Under the pieces are notes generated by a model. The model saw nothing but the letters and a program-made list of their open reading frames with translations. It was not told the DNA's origin and made no database searches. A stretch of 64,000 nt of DNA from Klebsormidium nitens (taxonomy: Eukaryota; Streptophyta; Klebsormidiophyceae; Klebsormidiales; Klebsormidiaceae): assembly GCA_000708835.1 (NCBI GenBank), contig DF237223.1:1-64000 (forward strand), in the 5' to 3' direction. Shown here piece after piece: positions 37,003 through 50,278 of this stretch; the first letter of the stretch is position 1; every line of letters starts with the position of its first letter. A program made the translations under genes and the position numbers.

Positions 37003-40000
37003 TCAAACGAGCTCAAGTTTCTGAAGTTCGAGCTCAATACTCTGCACGAAAGAGATGAGGTCCCCTTCCTGTGCTGCCACGGAGTTCTTAATCCGATCCT
37101 GCACGGCACGAAAGGATACGCTGCTCAATACGCTGCTCATTTTCCGCCTTTGGAAGTGAAGAAATTGGGATTCCGTCTTAATGTAGACAGAAGCGAACAT
37201 TGTCTGAGCACAGCCAACAGAATCTCATGTACGGCCTGATGCACACAGCTTTTAGCGTCATTTCTGGCTTGTACTCCAATTCAAGGATTAGCATCCGATG
37301 CGGGGTTTGGAGCTTGCGAAGGTCCGTGCAAGGAGGATTGAACGTTTTGACATCCGAAGTATACTCCGGTTGTTCGGAAACCGCCGCCGAGCATAACGCA
37401 GTCTCTCCTTTGAATCCTCCCTACCACAGCTGAAGGGAAAGCTCTTTCTATAGAAATTTACCCTCAATGGAAACTTACCTGAACCATCTCGAGGACTTCG
37501 TCTTGAAAGGCGGGGCTTCCCTTGCGAGTTAGCAGCGACTCCAACCTCAGCGGCACACCGGGGCTTGGCCAATCATAAGGGGCGTCGACGTTTGCGACAA
37601 CATTGGTAGCAGGAAGGGCAACCTGGATCATGGTGGTGTCGTCCGTCCGCATTTTGTACCTGAGTAAAGGCGAGGAATCTTTACGAAACAGTACGAGGCG
37701 AAGTTGAATGGACGTCAAGAATTTTAACATACGGTCACAGCTGTTCGGACGGCCAGTAAGGCAGCTCAGAAGCTTTGTGCAATCCCTTCAAGTCTGTTTG
37801 ACCACTTTTCCACGACCCTGGGGTACATTTGGATGGTAGACTGCACTGCATCTCTTCGACTGGAGCCACAACTGCGTCTGGCTGACAACCTTAGTCAGCA
37901 AGAAAGGCAAGTCCAAAGGCGAGTTCGAAGAGTCGTTCGAAGTAGGATCCCGTCAACATCCCATTAATGAGGAGTCTGCTGAAGCAACCATGGTGCTTCC
38001 AGAGCACAAGCCTTTAATGAAATGCGGGGTACTCACTTGGTGGTTCTCGTGGCCCGTCCGACCTGATCCTTCCGCACGGCGTAGCAGCTCGCCCTCTGGC
38101 GCAGCTCGCGCACCAGGGCGTCCAACCGCTGCGTGCCCCGCACAGTGGCCACAATGTCGGAGATGTCCACGTCAGCAGGAGAGAGCTGCGAAACGATGAG
38201 GGGGCCCGTAACAGTGGTCAACAGGCGTACAAATCTAGAAAAAGTCTTAAACGCCAACGTGTCAAGTGCTGGTCCCTTGCGCAAGTCTGGGAAAGTACTG
38301 GGAAAAACTCTCCGCCAACGGATTCTCGGCGGTGTATTGGCCTCTGAGTTTGTCGATGGCAGTCGTTGAGAAGGATATGATGCATAAGCTTCACGTTGAC
38401 AAAGTCTCTGCCAGAAAGTAGAACGATAGGGCGCTAGCTTGAACAGCTGTCACCTTGGAAGACCAAGAAGACACACAAAAGACCGCTTCAAAACGTCCAT
38501 GAGCTCAACAAGATTGCCTATACCATCTTGAGCGCAAAGTTGATCGAAAAAATCTCGCAACTTTCCCTTCTTCTGGGCTAACTGGTGTGGAGAATGGCAG
38601 ATGAAGCTCGGACACAACACAAACCTTGTCTGCCAGCTCACCATCGCATCCTCAATCTCGGACGTGTCCGGATGCAGGGCCACCACGAGGTCGTGCTCGA
38701 CTGGCACGTGCTTGAGCTTGCCAGTCCGGCTGCTCGGCGCCGTGATGTGGGTAGTCATCAGGAAGTGCAGCTGGCGGTCCGTGAAAGCAGTCAAAGAAAT
38801 GCCCGCCAGGCCGTGCAGAAGCTTCAGCATCTCCTCGTACCTGAGAGAGAGACTCAGCGCTTGGGACAAAATGAAACTTTCTGATCGTTTTCCAAAGCAC
38901 CGTTTTAAAAGTCTGCGGGACTCCTGACTCCATTTTCAAAAAGCAAAGTAGGTCGGAACTGCGAAACCTCGAGACGAGGTGGTAACAGTCCTCATTGAAA
39001 GGGAGTAAAAAGCTCCAAAAGACAACTTTCTTAAACTGTCTGAGTTGAGTGAGACTTCCTGTGAAGTGCAGCAGGATTCTTAGGTCGATGGGTTGGCTTA
39101 CACTTCCGTGCTCCTGCTGACTCTCCCAACCTGTTCAGCAGCTTGCTCTAGCCTCAGGCTCTCTGCCTGGGCTTCTTGTAACCTTCCTTGGAGCGCTGCA
39201 ATCTGCACGAAAGAGGCACGGCGGACTCTTTGTCTAGCTTCTTGTTTGCTGACTGCTTGCGCATCCTTTTGATGAACCTTAGTGATTTGGGTGGGCATGT
39301 AGAAGTCTCGAGGTTCTCCGCAGGCGAATCTCAACGCGTTTGTCTAGGTGACACGATGCGCGTCTGCAAGCTTACGTTGTTGAAGGAAACTCTTCATACG
39401 GATTTTGTACAAGCACTCAAAACTGATGTTGACCCTTAAGTAGATCCAGCTTTGAAAGAGTGGGCCCACTTGGAAAGTCAAGCTCACATACCTCTTCTGC
39501 CAATTGGTCAGCATCCTCTTTGTTTTGCGCCCCTGCTTGCTTGGCAGCCAACTCCTGCTCTGCAAGTGTTCGTATTTGAACCTCCTGCACAAAGTCAAAG
39601 GGTTCCACTTCATTGTCCGCTTAAGGAAGAGCGCTGTGCAGTATCAGAGCTGAGGTCAGCCACAGTAGAGAACCCCCAACGTGAACCAGTGGGCAATCTC
39701 TGAGTACTTTACATTGTTGAGAAAGGCAAAACAAGATGCCTCCCCTGTACGAGGTAGACTGCTGTCGTAAGTCAGCTCATGACCAGCCAGACAGTGAAGG
39801 ACGCACCTGCTGAGCGTGAAGATCCTCCAGATCCTCCTTGTTTTCTCCGCTCTCAGCCGCTGCCAAGGCGTCCTGTGTCCGCTCCCAAGATTGCAACGCA
39901 TCTTCACAGGCTTCAAGTTCCGCTGCTACCACATGCTGCTCCTTCTCCAGCTCACTCATCTCTGCAAAGATTGGATGCATCACACCCATCAAAAGCAACC

Positions 40001-41281
40001 CTCAGTGGATAATTTAAGCTCAAGCTTAAGTCCAACTGAGACTGTCAGTCCTCACCAGAACACCGACTTGGCAAAGTAAGCTCCTGACACTTACTGTACC
40101 CTTGTACAAGCAGCTTACATCTGCAGTCAAATTCTAATACCATCTTGCAGATCAGGCCGTCAAATAGAGTATGGCCAGGGTCATGCATCTGCAGCCGGGT
40201 TGTACAAACATTACCTGCGGCGATCTGATCGATGATGTTGTTGATGGCTAGGCCAGTCTGTTCCTTCTGCCTCTTGAGCTCTTGCACCTTGGCTTTCTGA
40301 TTGCCAACAACCCCCTCCAGAAGAAATGAACCCTTGACCTCTTCGCCCGCAAGCACCCTGTCCCCTTCTTCAGCAATTGCCCTGACAAAGTGCTCTTTGG
40401 TTTCCAGCTCCACGTATTCAAATTTGTATTTTGAGAACTGGTCCTGTACGCAGAAAACCTAATTGCATTAAAGTACTCTCTTGTAGGCATAGCAGCAAAA
40501 GAAAGTTGCTGGCAAACCGCTTGCCAAGTGATACCTGACATAGCACAAAGCTTGCATTCATAGCTTGCATTCATTTAACTGTGTCACTGCAAGCTAGACT
40601 TGGATCAAAACCTGCAGGGTTGGCCACTACAGCAAAAGGCAGGCTTGCCAGCAGAAGCAAAAAAAGCATACAAAGCGATCTGTTGTCCCGACCTTGAGGC
40701 TAGCCAGCTTTCCAGGACCTGTCTCTCTGTATTCTGCCCGGGCAGCTTCTTCGAGAGCATTGAAGCGACAACTTGTTGGGCGAATCTCCTCCAAAGCCCT
40801 GCATTCATATTGGTTCTGACATCAGTTCCAGGTGCAGGTATCGTACATGTCTGCACCTCGTAGCCTGTCAGAACTATGCTTCATACCTCATTCTTCTGCA
40901 GGGAAGACTTCTTACAGGACCAAGTGCTCCTATGGACACCTGAGAGCCCCATAGACCAATGGAACAAGCTGCAAGTGGTTTGATGGCATTTTGGTGCACA
41001 TCACAACAGTGCGCTTTACAAGGTAGATTGAACTTGCACCAAGATTACCTGTGGTAATCTGCTTGTTTGTCCCTCAATGATTTGAATTGCATTGCTGGTC
41101 CCCTCCGAGCTTCTTCAAAAGTATTCTCATCATTTTCAGCATCCGGATCAGGTCTGTCATGGTCCCTAAGATCATGTCTCTGACAGGTCGCCTCCTCTCC
41201 TTGGAGCAACTGGTGCGAGGACATGTCCCCAAAACTCAGGCGTTTGATGACTTGTCCTTCAGCGTTGTGATCGGCAGACAT
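37003..41281 (-). CDS. Coiled-coil protein with tandem RWD-like C-terminus (KNL1/Spc7-like?), 513 aa
   Basis: Exons in transcript order: 41049-41281, 40693-40798, 40215-40443, 39807-39961, 39492-39584, 39102-39202, 38642-38840, 38037-38185, 37479-37659, 37003-37098 (1542 nt in frame, stop TGA). The N-terminus contains KRLSFGDM, which fits the RVxF-type PP1 docking pattern. About 230 residues of Glu/Gln/Ala-rich coiled coil follow (e.g. KEQHVVAAELEACEDALQSW, LAEQELAAKQAGAQ, LQGRLQEAQAESLRLEQAAE). The C-terminus is globular: YEEMLKLLHGLAGISLTAF, HDLVVALHPDTSEI, LSPADVDISDIVATVRG, LDALVRELRQRA, then MIQVALPATNVVANV, DWPSPGVPLRLESLL and a final helix. PP1 motif, coiled coil and two alpha/beta C-terminal units recall kinetochore KNL1/Spc7, which links microtubules and the spindle checkpoint. 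That identity is an inference; other RWD-type kinetochore proteins remain possible. Upstream exons cannot be excluded. Confidence 0.72.
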
Positions 41282-43037
41282 TCTCGTTATGCTCAGATAG
41301 GGGCCTTGATAAACTTGTTTCAAGCCGCCTATTGCAGGCAGTTGGGGTGTGGTTGGGCAGTAAGAAAAGGAGAATAGGTATTGACGTTGCTGAAAGCTCC
41401 TAAACACAAAACGGTGACACCAATCCAGAGAATGCTTAGCCCAGATATTTCCACATGGTTTATCTACGGGGTTGCCGTTGGCTCAATGCCCAGATAAATC
41501 CAGTGCTCCTGGTCCATGCAGCGCGGCCTGCCAAATTTGGTGATGCTTTTGGTCCACCGCTCGCTGCCTGGGCCTGGGATGTCCAGCTGCTGCTGGCACC
41601 AGCAGGTAGGTACCTACCAACTCTCAAAGCCGAGAATGCGGCCTCACTACCCAGCAAACAAAAGAAATACCTAGGTAGGTACCGTACTGTTACATAGGAA
41701 ACAGGTCAGGCTGCGCCGCTGCAGTCTGCGCCGACTCTGCGGGCAGCGCATGTGCACGATGATGCATGATGTGCATGCTCTGTGGACAGCCTTGCACCAC
41801 TGCCAACTGGTCCACTGCGCCACACAGCACTTTCGAACTTCAAACTTGAAATTTCTGGCGGGAAAAGTTAGCGACTTATCTTTGTAAGCAGTGTGGACCG
41901 TTGGATTGCTTGAGCATTACTGCGCGCGTGCTTTTGCCGTGGACATCGACGGTCCTGGGTCCATGTATGCTACAGTCGAGAGTCGAGACTTGTCCGATGG
42001 TCATGAAAAGCTTGCAGGATACCTAGGTAGGTGGAGCACTGAAGTAGGTAGGTACCTACGCTTCTCTGCACTTGTTCTCGCACCGTGTGCAGTGTGCACT
42101 GTATGTGACGAGTACCTATGTGACCATTGCACGGTCACAGCGTACCGTACCTATGTGAATCCAACGCAGGTGACAACGGAACAACGATCACATGTTGAGA
42201 CTTCAATGTAGGTACCTTAAATCATGGAATTAAGGCAGATGCTCAAGAACGATCATACTCAAAGAAGAACAACTTCAGGCGTTTAACACATTAAGTTAGT
42301 CTTGACTTAGAGTTGCCGAGTATCGCATGGACGACTCTAGAATGCGGGGGTTTGAGGCACCGATGCGTGCCATTGTGCATTGGCCAAACAAGATGTATCT
42401 TGCAAGTCGAGTCGAATTGGCTAGTGCCCAAATTTGCAGGTTGCATGCACTTGATCGACTCATGTACCAAAGATGACATGGTAGGTATGCAACATGTGAT
42501 AGACCAGTTGTGAGTTTACTTCCTATGTTGTTATGATAAAGGTCCAATAGAACGAAGAGGATTGTAGTGACAGGTTAAACGACCCGCATGGGAGATAAGG
42601 CCTTTTGTGAGCGCGGATCATACGTAATGAACGTCTGCATGCATTGAAGGCACTCTCTCAGCTCACCGCATGGGGCAATGGCGCAGCTGCTAGCGAACTT
42701 TACATACACTCAAGCACCTGGTGTTCTTTTTCGAGTCGACTTATTAAGTCCAAGAGCAAACCTTCAGCTGACGGCAAGGGGCTTTGAACATCGGGCTTGA
42801 GGCGAATAGTAGGAGCACTTGTTGGTCGGCCAGGTGCTTGCACTAATGGAACCACCATAGCCGAGGACAATGTTACGTGTCGAACGATGTAATAAACACC
42901 GAGGGTTCAAACCTGACTGTACGTAGATAGAGACTCATAAGCACATGGCGAGGCAACTCAAATAACAGCTGGCTGCAGTCTGTTTCAGGGACTGGTACTA
43001 CTGTGGAAGGCTCCTCTGTCAGAAATCTTCCAGCAAA
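41282..43037. other. Intergenic stretch with GTAGGTACCTAC-type motifs
   Basis: About 1.75 kb upstream of the KNL1-like gene and downstream of GCP2. No exon recognised. The palindromic word GGTAGGTACCTACC and close variants recur at 41605-41618, 41671-41684, 42021-42032, 42043-42059 and 42207-42217. The role is unknown; it may be a dispersed simple repeat. Confidence 0.5.
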
Positions 43038-46000
43038 TCATATCATTCCAAACTCGGCGATCCCTTGCCCGACGCCCTGCAACCTCTGCGCTAGGTGGGC
43101 ACAGTACGGCTCGTCTTGAGATGCCGAGTTCAACACCACTACTAGATCCATCATATCCCTGTTGAAGGCCGTCTCCGCTTCTTGAATCTTTGCTTCGATG
43201 CCTGAGTCCTCTGCAGCCTGCAACGCGTGTTGAATGGCAAGCTCTCGCCGCAGCTTGTGTTGCTCGCGGAAGTCTGCGTATGCGCCTCCAGAAGACGCGC
43301 TCTGTAGGCGAAGGCAGAGCGTGATTGTTCAGAGAGCTGAGCAAAGCTAGACAGATGGCAAGGTGCAGCACGTTGAAAATCTGCATAATATTGCGGGACC
43401 CTCGAGGGACGAGAGTGTATGCCTCTCAAGTTCGACTGACGGTCAACCTCCAAGATTACAATGAAGCTGCTCTTAGAAGAAGCTGCTCTGTGTTGCAGCT
43501 CAGTGTTATTAGACTGAGCGCCCGTATCCGAACCTAACGTCTTCGGCACTGTACGAGCACACCCGATAAAGATCGCTGCTGCCGTAAACATTGCTCCCTC
43601 ACATTGACGGACGGTCTGCGGGAGGGCGGCCCTGAGGCGCTGCCCCGCTCCGCCTCGTCGTCGTCGTCTGGAAGCGACACCGCCGGAACAAGGTTCTGGG
43701 TGACCATACAGTAAAAGATGCAGGCCCTCTTCACCTTCTCCACACGCTGCACCGACATGGGACGACACCACGTTAAGAGGCGAAAGATTGGAAAGAGGAC
43801 CCGCTCGGTGGCTGGTCAGGAGGATCGAGTCCGGGAAAGCGGCGGGTTGTGTAAGTGCACGAGTACGCAGTCTGAAGACCCCAGAAGAGAAGGAAGGCAA
43901 CTCGCCCTTGCTTTGCTCAGAATGAAGGCAGTGTCCGTTCCCCGCACTTAGTGTCAGAGAGTTCTGGTTGCCTGATGCAAACACGAACAATGGTCTACCC
44001 AGGAAGGCTTAGCTTGCCTTGAGGATCTGGGGCCAGAAGAGCATGCATTCCTTCAGCGAGGAGTCCTGAAACTCGTCGTGGAGCGCAATGACCTGCAGAC
44101 ACCGGCCCAAGATGCAATCAGTTTCAGAAACGAATGCGAAAATCCCATCCCTTGCCAGCACCTGACGAGAATCGAACCGTAACGCACCCCAGCACACAAA
44201 TACGAGTGCGGTAAATACATCGGCAACGGTTGTACGACCGCTTACAACGAAAAGCTTATGCTTAGTGCTTCGGACGGCCTCAAGGAAAGCAAAAACTTCT
44301 TTCTGGGAAAGGGAGAAATCTGGAACCTTCGAAGGTGGCCTAGAAGCTGAGCCTCACCTCGTCAACGGTCTTGGCCGTGGCAACCTTTGACTCGAAAGTG
44401 GCCCACTTCGGTTCCAGGACCTGGACAAAAAAGGAGGGTTCCCTTCGATGGGTCACGAAGCGGACTCAAGCGGCGGTTGAAATCCTAAACGTGAATTGTA
44501 ATCTTAGTGTAGGGACGTTCATGTGAGACCGCTTGAGCAAAGTGGATCATCAAAATCAAGGCCCCAAGCAAAGCTCAAGAAGATGAAGTCCACTGCGCTC
44601 CACCCCTCGGGCTTCACTCTGAGAGCCCGGCAGAAGATTCGATTGTGGCGTACCTCGAAGGTCATGTAGTGCTGATAGGTCTGAATGAAGTGCAGCATCC
44701 GTTGGCAGAGGAAGTACGACGGCTGCATCAGGGTGAAGCCCATCAAGCCCCGCATGGTCTGCACAAGTGCACGCAAAGATCAGTTGGAGCTTCAACATTG
44801 TGCAACAGAAAGACTCCGCAAAGGAGGGCTCCACGTTGAATTTGGAGCCAGCTCCGACATTTACGTCTGCTGAAAACAGGACGCCTAAAGTGGGCTGCGA
44901 ACTTTCGTGACAGAGGGAAGGCATTGGAGTGGGACAGGCATCGGAAGAAGCTCTCCCTACGAAGCAAATCGAGCAATTTGTGACCACCTTGACAAGCCCC
45001 GACACTGTGCCGCTGACTTTATTGATAAAAGAGCTGTTTAACTTGCGTACAATGAATGCGCACACCTGATGGACCTGCCACGTCTGGCACAGCTGCCGCT
45101 CGACGTGCTTGCAGTGGAAGAGGTGCCGGAAGATGAACTGGTACTTGGTCAGAGCGCGCCGGGAGATGACCAGCGTCAGGGGCCACCGGACCTGCACAGC
45201 ACGGGGCCTCTGACTTGTTCTTGGATGGCTCAGAAAATATCGTTTGAAACATTGAGAAACATAAAAGCCTCCCCTTGCAACGGGAATCTCCGCTTGCACG
45301 AACGAGAGTGGTTGATCGTGAGTATGCCGCATGGCACTCCCCCTGCGCCAAAGTGGGCTGACTCGGTAACAAAGCGTGCATCCCGTCCCCCTTTTACCTT
45401 GTAGTCGAGGGTGAATGTGTCCAGCCCGCTTATGTTGATGGGAGCCCCTTCGGAAGGCCCGGGTTCAGCGAGGGATGTGAAGTCAAGGACGGGCCGCCCG
45501 TCGGGTCCGGACCTCAGAGAGCTGTGCAACTGCGATATGAGTTGCTGGCGCTCCTGCACAAAGGAAACCAGGATTTGATAAACGCAAAGGGAGTCGGTCA
45601 AATTGATGGCCACGGAAGTACGTGCTGGGATCGCGAACGCGCAGGTCGGGAAGTCAATCTTTCTTGTCCCACCAGTTCAGGGTAACTCCGTTCAAGAGAA
45701 AACACTCCAGGTCGAAGCGGGGTGACTCCGTCACTGTCTAACGTGCTCCTTGAACTACCGAGAGAATGAGAAGGAGGACGTTCTTATGCAATGGGCTGAT
45801 CGCGCATGGGCTTTGGCAGCGTCGCCTCACCACGTCGCAGGTGAGGTCCTCGTGGAAGGGGTCGGCGGAGCAGACGGAGGTGCGCAGCGCCAGCTCCAGC
45901 AGCGACTGCAGCTTCTCCACCGAGATCTGGGCGGGGCGCAGCCGCAGCTCGTCGCGCGCAATGTCCATGAAGTGGACCAGGAAGTCCCCCTGAACGACAC

Positions 46001-49000
46001 GCGCTGGTTGTCAGACTAGCGCTGACCAATTGTTGGGCGGTGGTAAAAAATCTGTTACAAGTCATCGATGAGAGGGTCGATAAGAGGAGACGAAGGCCGC
46101 CCATAAGCTAAGACACGTCTGTTCTCATGAATCCTCAATGCATAAGGAACGAGGACGGAATCGTAATACATCCTTAGAGAGGTCTCACTTGATCGAGGAG
46201 AAAGTAGTGCTTCATTGATCGCAGCCGCCCCATCAGGTTCTCCTGCGAGGAAAAGAGATACGTCATGAAGTTGGAAAGATCTTTCATGTTGCAGGCACTT
46301 TGGTTCTTTCGCTCTTGGAAAGCAAGACGAAGGTACGTACGACAACGACCAGACTGCAAAAATTGCGGACCTCAGTAAGTCATTCCATGAGGCAGAAAAG
46401 AATGCCAGAATCCTCACCTTCTGCAAGAGCACATCCAGCAGCTGCTGGCTTGCGCGCATGTGCGCCAGGTTGATCCGCTCCAGGAAGACTCTGTCCGCTA
46501 GTGCGTGCAGCCGCGTATCTTCGCCAGCATCCGGACCCTGCGTGCATCAGTCAACCTTCGTTAATCAGCACCGAATGTTACGAAGTGTCCGTCCAGCACC
46601 ACGTTTCGGAACGTTCCAGCCGAGAAAACGCGGAGCTTAGCAACCGCAATCCCTCATTCGTGCAGATTTCAAGCTGTGCTACGATGCCAGCGCTTCTCGG
46701 AGGAACGCCCACCTTGATCTGCTCTCCGCACTCCCGGATGGCGTTCAGATACTTCCCGGTGGTGCGGATGGTCTCGGCCGTGGCTGCCAGGAAGGCGGGG
46801 ATCTCGCTGCGCAGCACGTAGTGCTCCCGCCAAAAGCCCGCGCGGTAGTCGTCTCGGAGGCCCTCCTTCTTGAAATCTTTCTTCTCCTGGATCAGGAACT
46901 CCTCATACGGATCGTCGATCTCGCCACCATACACCCACCTGCAAACGACGAAAGTCACAGTTCGAGCCATCAGAGACGTCTTCTGCTGACATGCCTACCC
47001 GCCTTTGAGCAGAGTAAAGGTGACGGTCTCAAAGGATCAGTAATACTGTTTGGTAGTAAGATTCACGACACCTTCCGCGTCTGATATGGGCTCGATGTTT
47101 GTGGAAGTTAGGTACTTTCCGTACCTCTCCAGAATGCGGAAGTACGGGGCGCGAGCATCTTGCACCAGCTTCTGCAGGAGGGCTCGAGCCGCTTTGTCCC
47201 CAGCCAGTGCGGAAGCCTGGACATATAGAGAGGAACCCTTCATCAGCGGGTGTCGACTGATCTAGCCAAAGCCAGATACCTGGGGCATCAGCAGGTATGC
47301 AATCGACCTACTGCTGGCAACATTTGCCACAACGACAGCGATGGATGCATGAGAAGATTGACTTCCGCATAGAAGCAGTTCGAGACTCAAGTCGTATGAT
47401 ACAAATCGACGCACCTTGTTCTGGAGCAGGTTCAGAAGGCCAGCTCCATACAGACGGTCTTCCAATGCTGTCTTCACAACGGAAGCCAGCATGCCCAACG
47501 CATCCATCATTGGCTGTGACAAGCGGAGAGAAAATCAAAACATTGGTTTAGCGAGGGCGTTCTTTGAGGGCCGTCATAAAGGTAAGGGATGTCCATGCTA
47601 CACATCTCTGAAACGGGGCTTATCGCTCCTTATGAAGAACAAGCACTCTGATTGTAGCTTGCAGAGCTGAGTAGAGAAGATTCGTCGGCAGAACAGTCGC
47701 ACCCAAGGCTGCTGTACCAGCAAAGAACTGACCAGGTTCTCGACACAGGCCCTGCAATGAGGACTTGTTGAGCTAGCGCCAACATTTCACCTGGCTGTAG
47801 AACAGCAGGCCCTGCATGGAGAGCTTCCCCAGGCGGAACTGGTGCTCGAGCTGCGCCACCATGATCAGGTAGTCCTGCAGCAGGCCTCTCAGCGCGGCTG
47901 CCAGCGCATGGCTGACCAGGCCATGCTTGTAGTGCCATCGGACCTCCACAAAGTGGGCGATCAGGTGGTAGCTCTCGCAAAGGGGCAGGATGCGCTTAGC
48001 CAACTCCTGCAGAGTCCAGGACTTGCAGAAATGATGTGGATGTTGAAAATCTTACCCTGACTGGCCAAGCGATTGCCTGTGTTTGAGGACAGGTAAACAA
48101 GCAAGTCGTAAATATTTTGCCAAGTCAAGATGGGATGATGGACCATAGGTAGATCGTTTGCAAAAGCGGGCAATTTATGCACTTTGAACAAAGAGAAGGT
48201 CCGTAGTCCCTCACCCGCAGCGAGAGATCCATGCTCTCATCAAGGTTGAAGACCACCTCTCCCAACTTGCCTGCTTTGGGCCTGGCCTGCACATATTCCC
48301 CGTCAGCTCCGCCCATCGCATACAGCAAGTCATCTATCAGAAGCAGCTCCTGAACTGCTGATGAGTACTTGCCAACTCCGGACTTCCCTGTCCCTAAGAC
48401 TGATCGCTTTCCTTCCTGCGCTGTTCTGGAACCGCTGCTTGACGCCTCCAGAAAGTCTCCAGTCAGATAGGGACGCTGCTCATCCCAGGCTACACTTGCA
48501 GGGTAGGTAACACCAGGAATCAGTCTTCCAAAGTGGTCATCCGCTGGTGGCTGCCTTGCCTGGCCAACCGTCTGTTGCAGATCTCTCTGGTCTTTCCTTG
48601 CTGCTATCGAACCAGCATCTGAGGGCGTCGACCCTCCCGGGGCTTTGGTTGGAGCAGCCGCAGTGCTGGTCTGCCCGGTAATCCCTCGTGCATTTGGCTT
48701 CCCCGGGCCACGTGCGGCAGCCCTCAACAGTTCTACTTTTGAGAGCTCTGCCGCAAGCTGCGCGCGACTCCGGTTCTCTGCAGCAATGGAGGTGGGGGAG
48801 GTGACACGCGGTGTGGTGTCAGGCGTGGGGGGTGGAGTTGTGGCCAGTGAGCCTTGTGATGCATTCCTGATCGCACTGTCTTCATTGTCTGCGGAAGGTC
48901 TACCTACGGAAGAGCTGTCATTGGCTGTGCCATTGGTTGTGCTGGTGGTGAACCTGCTTGCTGATGGAAGGGAGGGCATCAAAGCAGCCAGCCTGTCAGC

Positions 49001-49021
49001 AGACGCTGGCAGCTTCTCCAT
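43038..49021 (-). CDS. GCP2: Gamma-tubulin complex component 2 (Spc97/GCP2), 15 exons, 901 aa
   Basis: Exons in transcript order: 48215-49021, 47791-48006, 47415-47513, 47125-47216, 46713-46938, 46418-46537, 46189-46242, 45831-45989, 45398-45553, 45066-45191, 44654-44758, 44358-44420, 44018-44092, 43603-43746, 43038-43301 (2706 nt in frame). The first 200 residues are Ser/Thr/Pro-rich and probably disordered. Family landmarks: [162 protein letters not shown] and [23 protein letters not shown]2 pairs with GCP3 and gamma-tubulin in the small complex that nucleates microtubules. Length is typical. The intron after 44018 uses a GC donor (AAG|GCAAGC). The GCP2 assignment rests on motif match and could in principle be confused only with GCP3. 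Confidence 0.93.
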
Positions 49022-50127
49022 TGGACTTCAATCTGCAAACAAGGTGGTGCAAGAAGCTTGAGTACTATTGCGTAGAACAAACCTCATGAGCTTTCTGGGT
49101 GTGCCTTGGACATCAAGTGCTGTACACTATCATGTGAGTGCTCTGTAGGATGAAGGACTATGTGGGGCTTTTAGCGGTGCAAAGTCCCAGAAAACATTAG
49201 ACTGAAGTTGATAGCCAAATCAGGCCTGTGGACAATTGTTCCGCCAGAAGTAGTGGTGGCTGAATAGTCCCGTGAGATCTTGGTTAGCATTGCGGTGGTC
49301 CAGACCATCTGATGTTCTAACAAGCTCCACTTTTAATACTTTCTCATGGTTGCACGAGTCACAACGTTGAATATTGCAAGATTATGAACTCTGATAAGGG
49401 GTATATCCCTTCAAAGATCCATAAGCCTAAAGTTATAGCCGACTGAACGCCTTTCCTCGCAAGAAGACGGGGCTCCAAAAGATCCCCGACACGCCTCCAC
49501 AATCGCGATACGCTTCGCTTGAAGTAGGATCTCCTTGTTTATGAGGCACTCAGACGTTTTTGTAAGGATTAACCAGATTAAACATGATACTGCGGGGGGC
49601 TCAAACCAGGCATGGATGGTGAAATCATTGAGAGAAAGCAACAAAAGATATTCTGAATGTGAGCTCATGGAAACCGCACCTGATTCACAGGTTGAGTAGG
49701 CCTTGCATTAGAAGAGATCAGCAGCGAGCTATTGCTATCAGAATGGCAAAGTGACGTGCATCGTTGCTGATCAATGCCTTGACGACGAACTCCTTAGCTG
49801 ACGCTTTGAGACGCTTTGAACCAGAATCTTCGACAAGCTTCAACCGCACTGGAAGTTTACCAGTAATGGACAAGCTCTGGCCTTCAAGCTTTTAAGATTT
49901 CATCCAAGCTACTGTGCAACCTCCTCCACGCCATTTCCTCTAAACCCCTGGGATATCCATCGCTTCACATCGCTTCAGTCTGTCCTCACCACCTGGTCCT
50001 ATGCATTTGAAGCTTGCGGAGGCGACAAGCAATCCCTGATGCCCTTGCACCTAGTACCTAGCTTGCATTCCTTGCATTCCTTGCCCACTTCGTCCTGACT
50101 TCTTGCCAATTTGCAAGTGTGGCAGAT

Positions 50128-50170
50128 ATTGCAGATTACTTTAATTGCAGATTACCGGTATTGCAGATTA
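50128..50170. repeat. Three 11-base repeats at exact 16-base spacing
   Basis: ATTGCAGATTA occurs at 50128-50138, 50144-50154 and 50160-50170. Each copy starts exactly 16 bases after the last, with different spacers between copies. This could be a cluster of sites for one DNA-binding protein, or a decaying tandem repeat. Confidence 0.85.
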
Positions 50171-50237
50171 TTGGCCCGGCCGGACATGCAGTGTCACTGC
50201 GCATTTTGAGTGATGGGCGCGGGAATTGGCGAGGGGG

Positions 50238-50278
50238 TTAGGGTTTGGGCCTTTGAGGCTGTTAGGGTTTTAGGGTTT
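50238..50278. promoter_or_regulatory. Telo-box cluster (TTAGGGTTT x3)
   Basis: Three copies of TTAGGGTTT, the reverse complement of the plant telo-box AAACCCTAA, lie within 41 bases. The word equals part of the plant-type telomere repeat. It may be an interstitial telomere-like remnant or a promoter element. Confidence 0.6.

Noticed and set aside
40799-40815. Longer version of the second exon of the KNL1-like gene (acceptor at 40816)
   Set aside because: It would be out of phase with the preceding exon. The acceptor giving 40798 as the exon edge restores the frame exactly.
42840-42960. GGTTCAAACC motif as a tRNA T-loop
   Set aside because: No matching acceptor, D or anticodon arms could be drawn around it.
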